In this document: positions 1 to 4,643 of the stretch, one piece after another
Layout of the letters: every line of letters starts with the position of its first letter
Position numbering within the stretch: position 1 is the first letter of the stretch
Assembly (NCBI GenBank): GCA_031257715.1
Contig: JAIROE010000242.1
Coordinates: 1 to 9,823, forward strand
DNA from: Treponema sp.
GTDB lineage: Bacteria > Spirochaetota > Spirochaetia > Treponematales > Breznakiellaceae
Direction of reading: 5' to 3'
Length of the DNA stretch: 9,823 bases
Position numbers and translations under genes: made by a program
Notes under the pieces: model-generated
Told to the model about the DNA's origin: nothing
What the model saw: the letters and a program-made list of their open reading frames with translations, nothing else
The model's database searches: none

Positions 1-125
1 TTTTTAATGGTTTTTATAAGATTGCGGTTGGTCAGGGTTATGCCGACAACCACGCTGGCTGCGGTCATTCCGGCGATTATCGCCAACACGATAAGAATGA
101 CCCTGGTACGAATTGATAGTAACAT
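1..125 (-). CDS. N-terminus of a membrane protein, probably a sensor (partial)
   Basis: Only the first 41 codons lie in the window; the gene continues past position 1. The start is fixed by ATG at 125-123, with AGGAG about six bases upstream and an in-frame TAG just before it. The peptide begins MLLSIRTR and then has one long hydrophobic stretch (about residues 9-31, rich in V, I, L, A and G), followed by polar TNRNLIKTIK. A short basic head, one membrane helix and a polar region that would lie outside the membrane is the usual start of methyl-accepting chemotaxis proteins and of sensor kinases or cyclases. It could also be a signal anchor of another envelope protein, so the class is inference. 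The gene probably has its own promoter in the long gap to its right. Confidence 0.6.
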   Translation of the reverse strand, partial: MLLSIRTRVILIVLAIIAGMTAASVVVGITLTNRNLIKTIK

Positions 126-215
126 GACTGGCTCCTATTTATAAATATGTATCGTTCGATTAAACTGCCCGGACAGGTTGAAAAACCGTCTCGAACAGTT
201 TCCCTCTTGTGTCAA

Positions 216-241
216 CTGCCGTCGATTCAAAAAAACGGCAG
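216..241. promoter_or_regulatory. 7-bp inverted repeat beside a TTGACA box
   Basis: CTGCCGT (216-222) and ACGGCAG (235-241) are perfect inverted copies around a 12-nt centre. On the minus strand the dyad is followed directly by TTGACA (215-210), a consensus -35 hexamer sharing one base with it. No good -10 box lies at 16-18 nt from that hexamer, so its use as a promoter is doubtful. The dyad may be an operator for the membrane-protein gene that begins at 125. Confidence 0.25.
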
Positions 242-300
242 CGATTGTGACATTTGTTTCCTGACCACCTTTTTACCTCCGGTGTCCGGAAAATAGACTT

Positions 301-329
301 TTTAGTATTCTCTGATAATACATACTAAA
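301..329. repeat. AT-rich dyad with alternative pairings
   Basis: TTTAGTAT (301-308) is inversely repeated as ATACTAAA (322-329). Within it GTATT (305-309) also pairs with AATAC (317-321), so two overlapping stems are possible. It sits in the gap between two minus-strand genes and could be a protein-binding site or only a feature of AT-rich DNA. Confidence 0.25.
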
Positions 330-410
330 GATGCTTTATTGGACGAAATACACCCAAAAAAGAAAAAAATATTTTTTTGGTATTTTTGTATCTGATATTA
401 CCATATTGGA

Positions 411-524
411 CTTGTTCAATAACCCGGTTGGTTGTTTCACAAGTCTTGCAATTTCTCGCCCGTTGGGCTACGAAATTGCCGTTTTTCAGCGGTTGTTGTT
501 TAAAAACTGAAGTTTTTAAACAAC
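411..524. repeat. Two-hairpin palindromic element, possibly an interspersed repeat
   Basis: The element has two hairpins. The first is GCAATTTC (448-455) with GAAATTGC (472-479), an inner CCC/GGG stem (459-461 with 465-467) and a GTT loop. The second is a perfect 13-bp stem, GTTGTTTAAAAAC (495-507) with GTTTTTAAACAAC (512-524), around a TGAA loop. A near-direct repeat, CGGTTGGTTGTTT (425-437) and CGGTTGTTGTTT (490-501), precedes each hairpin, so GTTGTTT at 431-437 could compete for the right arm at 518-524. The composition differs from the neighbouring genes. The compact, structured, intergenic design resembles REP- or MITE-type elements; only one copy lies in this window, so mobility is inference. 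It may also act in 3'-end formation for the upstream operon. Confidence 0.5.
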
Positions 525-668
525 TCTATTATTTTTCATGGCCCTTCAAAAACAAAACCTGCTTTACGCCCTCCGAATGGAAACAGTAATGCACACCACA
601 GGCCCGCGGATTTTTCAGCAGACGGAAAAGTAAATGCAAGAGTCCCCGCCCGGATCAGGCGGAAAGGC

Positions 669-1307
669 CTATTTTTTCCGGCGTGAATTGACGAAGCGGG
701 AAAAGTCGTTGATGTTTTTGACGATGATACGGTCAGGGTACATTTCCATACGCCTCTGGGCAACAAAATGGCTCAGCGTTTCCCTTGTTTCCACTATGCT
801 CATTCCCGCCCAGTGCGCAATGTCGTCCACGGTGGTCTTGAATTCCCGCGCCTCTGTGGTACGGTCAAGGTTGGCCTGGGTTTCATCCAGCATGAGGAAC
901 ACATCGGCTATTTTGGCCTGCGGATCATCCAGGGTAAGGATCATGAAACGCCGCTTGGAATCGTAGATACGCTTGGCAAACATGCGCAGGAGCTTCAGGG
1001 CTATCTGCGGATTTCCCAGCATGAGGATCTCAAAATTCTGGGAATTGAATTCCAGCACTTTGACCACGTCAAGGGCAATGGCGGTGGCCGAACGCGGGGA
1101 ATTTTCCAGTATGGCCATTTCGCCGAACATCTCCGAAGGCTGCAGTATGTCCACGGTCTTTTCTATATCGCCGATGATTTTGACCAGTTCCACCCTGCCG
1201 GACTGAATGAGGTAAAAGGTATCCCCCGGCTCAAATTCGGAGAAGATCATCTCACCGGACTGAAAAGTCCGGGCGAAGCGGCCAAACGCCGCAAGGTCCA
1301 TCGCCAC
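669..1307 (-). CDS. Crp/Fnr-family cyclic-nucleotide-responsive regulator
   Basis: This 212-residue protein has the two domains of Crp-type transcription factors. Residues about 10-105 form the cyclic-nucleotide-binding beta-barrel, with FGEMAIL at 61-67 and PRSAT at 71-75. The glutamate (E63) and Arg-Ser pair (R72, S73) match the residues that hold the ribose and phosphate of cAMP in E. coli CRP, so ligand binding is likely. A long C-helix (about 100-125) leads to a winged helix-turn-helix (about 158-198: TTVDDIAHWAGMS, then ETLSHFV). Arginine and lysine dominate the last residues. The chosen start is GTG at 1307, five bases after GGAGG, which lies in the last codons of the preceding gene. 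An ATG two codons later (1301) would leave 11 bases and is less likely. The gene follows the TAG of its neighbour with no gap and in the same frame. Its targets are unknown; the operon promoter is one candidate. Confidence 0.9.
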   Translation of the reverse strand: MAMDLAAFGRFARTFQSGEMIFSEFEPGDTFYLIQSGRVELVKIIGDIEKTVDILQPSEMFGEMAILENSPRSATAIALDVVKVLEFNSQNFEILMLGNPQIALKLLRMFAKRIYDSKRRFMILTLDDPQAKIADVFLMLDETQANLDRTTEAREFKTTVDDIAHWAGMSIVETRETLSHFVAQRRMEMYPDRIIVKNINDFSRFVNSRRKK

Positions 1308-2348
1308 CTATGCCTCCAGGGCCTTAAGGGCCCGTTTTGCTTTAATGGTTGTGCCGTCGTCCTCGTCGGTGGACATGGAAAGGATCTTCCTGTAAAAGGC
1401 CACCGCTTGATCCTTGCGGCCGTTCTTCTCGTAAGACTGGCCTATGAAGAAGATGGCATCGCGGAGATCGGGGTGCCGGGGATATCTGGTAAGCATCACC
1501 GTGTAATACTTGATGCAATCGTCGTATTTATTGAGGAGGAAAAAACACCGGCCTATCTCGTAGGAACTCTTGGCCACATATTCGGGATCTTCATTGGCGT
1601 CAACAATTTTTTTGAAGGCCATATACGCCTGCTGGTATTTTGCCTGCGAGATAAGGCTTACCGCGTTGTAATAGGCCCTGGCGGTATCGGTAAGTTCGCC
1701 CTGGGGCGGCGAAGGGGCGCTGCCGTCCATCTCAAAAGACACATCTTCCGCGGCCTGCGAAACGGCGACCGGACGAGATGCGGCAATGGGAGAAGGGCCC
1801 TTGCCGTTGCCGTAACGGGCCAGGGATGTTTCCGCCACTTCCAGGTACTTCGCGGCCTGAATCGCGTTCTTCCCCGACGGATAATAGGTAAGGTAACGGC
1901 TGAACACATATTTCGCCTGGGTAAAGTGCTTGTTCTTAAGGTAATACTCGCCCACATTGAAAAGTCCAGCCTCGGGGTTCACTTCTTCCTTTTCCATGAG
2001 GCTGGAAACCTGCCGGTGTATGCGCCGCATCTGATTGGAGAAAACTTTGAGCATCTTCATGATAATACGGGTGTTGGCCATGGCCAGGGCCTCAAATTCG
2101 GGAACCGTAAAAGCCATAACGGCGGTATCCGCGATGGCTATGGCGTTTTCCTCCCGGGGATAGCGCCCCAAGGCGGATTTGACACCGAAAAATTCGCCGG
2201 GCTGAACCAGATCGTGCACATCCTGCCCCGTCTCAATATCCTGATACACCAGATTCACCGCGCCTTTCTGGAGGATAAAGACCTTGTCCGCGGCGTCTCC
2301 CTGGAAGTAGATGAGTGAACCTGAACGGTATTGAAGCGGCTTGTGCAT
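1308..2348 (-). CDS. Cyclic-nucleotide-binding-fold protein with TPR repeats
   Basis: The 346-residue protein starts with a cyclic-nucleotide-binding fold (about residues 8-105: YRSGSLIYFQGD, FILQKGAVNLV, LVQPGEFFG). Helical TPR-like repeats follow at about 126-175 and 222-345, in the style of YbgF/BamD periplasmic TPRs (FTQAKYVFSRYLTYYP, YDDCIKYYTVMLTRYP, AVAFYRKIL). A Pro/Ser-rich linker covers about 180-220. The phosphate-binding cassette is degenerate: the usual FGE is FGV (V56), and the usual R-S/A-A is REENA (65-69), so it may bind no nucleotide. There is no signal peptide and no DNA-binding domain, so a cytoplasmic scaffold is the simplest reading. The start ATG at 2348 has AGGA three bases upstream, overlapping the previous stop. 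It is the middle gene of the operon, five bases after the amidohydrolase. Confidence 0.85.
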   Translation of the reverse strand: MHKPLQYRSGSLIYFQGDAADKVFILQKGAVNLVYQDIETGQDVHDLVQPGEFFGVKSALGRYPREENAIAIADTAVMAFTVPEFEALAMANTRIIMKMLKVFSNQMRRIHRQVSSLMEKEEVNPEAGLFNVGEYYLKNKHFTQAKYVFSRYLTYYPSGKNAIQAAKYLEVAETSLARYGNGKGPSPIAASRPVAVSQAAEDVSFEMDGSAPSPPQGELTDTARAYYNAVSLISQAKYQQAYMAFKKIVDANEDPEYVAKSSYEIGRCFFLLNKYDDCIKYYTVMLTRYPRHPDLRDAIFFIGQSYEKNGRKDQAVAFYRKILSMSTDEDDGTTIKAKRALKALEA

Positions 2349-2353
2349 GATTC

Positions 2354-3586
2354 CTACGGATCCGGTTCAAAGGGTAAAAAATCAAGAACTTTCTTAAACC
2401 CGATTTTCCTCCGGGCTTCCCTGTAGAGCCCCGCAGGATCCCCTTTTATAAACATGGGCCGCCCCGCCACAATGATTTCGGTATACCCCTTGGGAAGCTT
2501 CCCTCCGAATATATCAAGGAAGCGCATTTCCCCGTATATGGGCGTTCCGGCCAGAACAAGGAGCTCTATGTCCTCCATGGAAGCCTGCACCAGATTTTCG
2601 TGGGGATCATCAATACGGCCCTTGAGGACGATGATGTCCCCCAGCCTGCCTTCTTCCAGAGCGCCAATCCTGTCATGCATCCTGAAGGCGCGCGCCGCGT
2701 TTGCGGTTACCATGTTGAACAGTATTTCGGCGGAAAGATCCTCGCCGTACATCTTCCGGTACAGTTCCCTGTCGTACTTTATTTCGGCGAGCAAGTTGGC
2801 GGAACCTGTAGCGGAAGAATCCGTCCCTATGGTAACGTTCACCCCGGCCTTGAGTAATTTGCGAACTTTGCAGGTTACGTTAAACATAAACATGTTGGAA
2901 AAACCGCACCATGAAACACTGGCCCCCGCCTTTGCCACTTTTTTGATGTCATCATCACTGAAACCTATACAGTGAACAAAGAGGCAGCAATCGTCCAAAA
3001 TCCCCATGTTTTCAAGGTTTTCCACTGCGTGCATGGATTCTTCGTCAAAACCTTCGGCCAAATGGGTAATAAATGGCCAGCCCTTGTCAACCGCCCGTTT
3101 GTGTTCGACCTCTATGCCGTCCCCCCATTTGAGATCATAGGAACTGGCCTCATGGGCAAGTCCGTACTCGAGAATGGCCCGTATGGGCAATGTAGGCAGA
3201 ATTTGTCCATTGAGTTTCTGGGGAAAATGGTCGTTAACGGTTGTTACGCCCGAAAAAAGACACTTGTAGCCCGAAATGGCGTACAGATCTTCCCGCGACA
3301 ACCTGGATCGTTCCCTGAAAGTCTCCGACGCTTTGAGATCATTATCCCAGGGAAGCCAGGTAAGATAGAAAACTCCCGGCTTGGGACCGACGGCAGGCCG
3401 GTAATTGCCCTGCAAGTGATCGTGAGTGTTAATGAGGGAAGGATATACAACCGAATTCCCCCCCAAATCAATCTTTATTCCCGGCCCCGGAGGAACAATT
3501 TTTTCCCCCTTGATTCCCAAATCACCGGTCCGGGGTTTCTTGCCGGCTGTAACAAGCACCCCTCTTGATAAAGTAAAATCAGACAT
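2354..3586 (-). CDS. Metal-dependent amidohydrolase, deaminase type
   Basis: This 410-residue protein belongs to the amidohydrolase superfamily (TIM-barrel hydrolases; TrzA/AtzA/guanine-deaminase-like branch). The metal and catalytic residues are all visible: THDH (H55, H57), THLAE (H175, E178), VHC (H205) and GTDSS (D256). The pattern HxH, HxxE, H, D is typical of members with one metal that deaminate aromatic bases. The C-terminal part (GALEEGRLGDIIVLKG at 308-323, then TEIIVAGRPMF) is the small beta-sandwich of the family. The length is usual. The ATG at 3586 has AAGGA ten bases upstream and a strong promoter before that. It is the first gene of an operon with two cyclic-nucleotide-fold proteins. 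The substrate cannot be read from the sequence. A cyclic-nucleotide deaminase role, by analogy with the Leptospira cAMP deaminase, is a hypothesis; other nucleobase or triazine-like substrates are equally possible. Confidence 0.88.
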   Translation of the reverse strand: MSDFTLSRGVLVTAGKKPRTGDLGIKGEKIVPPGPGIKIDLGGNSVVYPSLINTHDHLQGNYRPAVGPKPGVFYLTWLPWDNDLKASETFRERSRLSREDLYAISGYKCLFSGVTTVNDHFPQKLNGQILPTLPIRAILEYGLAHEASSYDLKWGDGIEVEHKRAVDKGWPFITHLAEGFDEESMHAVENLENMGILDDCCLFVHCIGFSDDDIKKVAKAGASVSWCGFSNMFMFNVTCKVRKLLKAGVNVTIGTDSSATGSANLLAEIKYDRELYRKMYGEDLSAEILFNMVTANAARAFRMHDRIGALEEGRLGDIIVLKGRIDDPHENLVQASMEDIELLVLAGTPIYGEMRFLDIFGGKLPKGYTEIIVAGRPMFIKGDPAGLYREARRKIGFKKVLDFLPFEPDP

Positions 3587-3596
3587 CCGGGAACCG

Positions 3597-3601
3597 TCCT
3601 T
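3597..3601 (-). promoter_or_regulatory. Ribosome binding site of the amidohydrolase gene
   Basis: The minus strand reads AAGGA, ten bases ahead of the ATG at 3586. The spacing is on the long side, but no other in-frame start fits better. Confidence 0.5.
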
Positions 3602-3615
3602 TTACCATATTCTCC

Positions 3616-3644
3616 ATTCTATGACTGACAGCCGATTGCGTCAA
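3616..3644 (-). promoter_or_regulatory. Sigma70-type promoter of the amidohydrolase operon
   Basis: The minus strand shows TTGACG (3644-3639), a 17-nt spacer, and TAGAAT (3621-3616). Each hexamer has one mismatch to consensus and the spacing is optimal. Transcription would start near 3609, giving a leader of about 22 nt that contains the AAGGA site. It is the clearest promoter in the window and should drive all three operon genes. Confidence 0.65.
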
Positions 3645-3657
3645 CAATCGCAGGCTG
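3629..3657. promoter_or_regulatory. Operator-like inverted repeat centred on the -35 box
   Basis: CGATTG (3633-3638) and CAATCG (3645-3650) are perfect inverted copies whose 6-nt centre is exactly the -35 hexamer of the operon promoter. Outer arms CAGCC (3629-3633) and GGCTG (3653-3657) extend it, with three unpaired bases on the right. GATTG-N6-CAATC has the same half-site and spacer geometry as sites of Crp-class dimers, although the bases differ from E. coli CRP (TGTGA-N6-TCACA). A protein bound here would block RNA polymerase, so repression is expected. The Crp-like product of the same operon is a natural candidate; that link is inference. Confidence 0.45.
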
Positions 3658-3703
3658 CTATCTTGTTATTATCGGCAAAATTCCTTTTTGTTAACCCCGC
3701 TTC

Positions 3704-3727
3704 GGTAAAATCTCCGAAAACTTTACC
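3704..3727. repeat. Inverted repeat GGTAAA-N12-TTTACC in the divergent gap
   Basis: GGTAAA (3704-3709) and TTTACC (3722-3727) are inverted copies with a 12-nt centre. An overlapping small stem TTCGG (3701-3705)/CCGAA (3714-3718) is also possible. The repeat lies between the promoters of the divergent amidohydrolase and PHP genes, so it may be a regulator site, but short A/T dyads arise easily by chance. Confidence 0.2.
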
Positions 3728-3753
3728 AAAAAACGCATACTTTCTTTATCATG

Positions 3754-3762
3754 TGGTACAAT
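3754..3762 (+). promoter_or_regulatory. Extended -10 promoter of the PHP gene
   Basis: TGG-TACAAT (3754-3762) matches an extended -10 element (TGn plus TATAAT with one mismatch). No -35 box is seen at 16-18 nt, which is tolerated with extended -10 promoters. Transcription would begin about 3769-3771, on or next to the A of the PHP start codon, leaving no room for a ribosome binding site. Confidence 0.45.
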
Positions 3763-3770
3763 CACGGCAC

Positions 3771-4643
3771 ATGATTGATTTGCACACCCATTCCAGCGCC
3801 TCCGACGGGGAGCTCGGCCCCGCGGAACTGATACAAACGGCCGCCCTTCAGGGGCTGGGCGCACTGGCCCTGACGGATCATGATACCATTACAGGGCTTG
3901 AATATGCAAGAAACGAAGCGGCCATACGGGGAATTCGCTTTATTCCGGGAGTTGAAATGGAAATAACGGAAACCGACACCCGGCGCAACCCGCCCGGGGA
4001 ATTTCATCTCCTGGGGCTGGGAATAGAAAGACCCGTTCCCGCGTTTCTGGCGGCCCTTGAAACCCTGTCCCGCCTCCGGGAGGAACGAAACCTTGAAATT
4101 CTTGACAGGATGCGGAAATCGGGCATAGAGGCGGATTACGGGGAACTCAAAGCCTTTTCGGGGGGCCATTCGGTGGGACGGCCCCATTTTGCCGCCCTCC
4201 TTGTAAACCGCCGTATCGTCAGGAACCATGAGCAGGCTTTTATCCGGTATCTGGGCAGGGGAAAGCCCTTTTATGTCCCCAAAGCCGGTCTGGAATTTGA
4301 AAATGCGGCGGCCCTGATCCGGGAATCGGGGGGTATTCCGATCCTTGCCCACCCCATGTCGCTGTACATCGCCTGGGGCAAGCTCCCCGATTTTATCAGG
4401 GACCTCAAGGAGCGGGGCCTTGCGGGCATTGAGGCCTGGCATCCTTCCGCAAATGTCCGTTCCTGCGGGCGCCTTGAGGCGCTGGGAAAATCCCTTGGAC
4501 TCCGCATTACCGCGGGAAGCGATTTCCACGGGTCTGTCCGGCCCGACCGGAAACTGGGTCATACGGCGGGCGGCCGGAAAATAGACGACGCGGTACTTGA
4601 AGCGATACCGGAACTTTATCCGGTTCCGGCTCCCGCAGAATAG
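3771..4643 (+). CDS. PHP-domain phosphoesterase, RNase AM/YciV type
   Basis: The 290-residue protein is a PHP-fold metal phosphoesterase close in length and motifs to E. coli RnmAM (YciV), which degrades short RNAs 5' to 3' and removes the 3'-phosphate from nucleoside 3',5'-bisphosphates. Visible motifs are DLHTHS (3-8, H5 and H7), D12, LTDHDT (34-39), GVEME (60-64), H79, GRPHFA (136-141), ILAHP (191-195) and GSDFHG (249-254), which together supply the three-metal site. The family start MIDLHTH places the ATG at 3771. The open frame runs on upstream to 3426, but that part lies over the amidohydrolase gene and has no homology-like features. There is no Shine-Dalgarno sequence, and a -10 box ends eight bases before the ATG, which suggests a leaderless transcript. 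Its 3' end overlaps the convergent yifB gene by 28 bp. Confidence 0.88.
   Translation: MIDLHTHSSASDGELGPAELIQTAALQGLGALALTDHDTITGLEYARNEAAIRGIRFIPGVEMEITETDTRRNPPGEFHLLGLGIERPVPAFLAALETLSRLREERNLEILDRMRKSGIEADYGELKAFSGGHSVGRPHFAALLVNRRIVRNHEQAFIRYLGRGKPFYVPKAGLEFENAAALIRESGGIPILAHPMSLYIAWGKLPDFIRDLKERGLAGIEAWHPSANVRSCGRLEALGKSLGLRITAGSDFHGSVRPDRKLGHTAGGRKIDDAVLEAIPELYPVPAPAE

Larger units (their letters stand above)
126..668. other. 543-nt gap with no gene: AT-rich DNA and inverted repeats
   Basis: No credible coding sequence is visible here. The gap lies downstream of the Crp-like gene and upstream of the partial membrane-protein gene, so it should hold the terminator of one and the promoter of the other. 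Reading from the left it contains a possible minus-strand -10 box (TTTAAT at 164-159), a dyad at 216-241, a short dyad at 278-290 (TCCGG-TGT-CCGGA), a dyad at 301-329, a 16-bp A/T palindrome at 363-378, and the two-hairpin element at 411-524. There is no convincing intrinsic terminator with a T-tract right after the regulator gene; a GC dyad at about 647-661 lacks the T-run. Confidence 0.6.

Noticed and set aside
377..589. A 70-codon plus-strand frame
   Set aside because: It runs through the two-hairpin element, its length is set by the palindromes, and it has no ribosome binding site.
768..2318. A 516-codon open frame on the plus strand across two minus-strand genes
   Set aside because: It lies antisense to two genes that share one frame and have clear domain motifs. 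Its length follows from biased third codon positions, and the translation shows no recognisable domain.
3752..3766. CRP-like site TGTGG-TACAA-TCACG near the PHP start
   Set aside because: The spacer is five bases instead of six and both outer bases mismatch, while the stretch is already explained as an extended -10 element.
3426..3770. Upstream extension of the PHP gene frame
   Set aside because: It overlaps the amidohydrolase gene and its promoter, and PHP proteins of this family start at MIDLHTH. A GTG at 3753 is in frame but has no ribosome binding site either.
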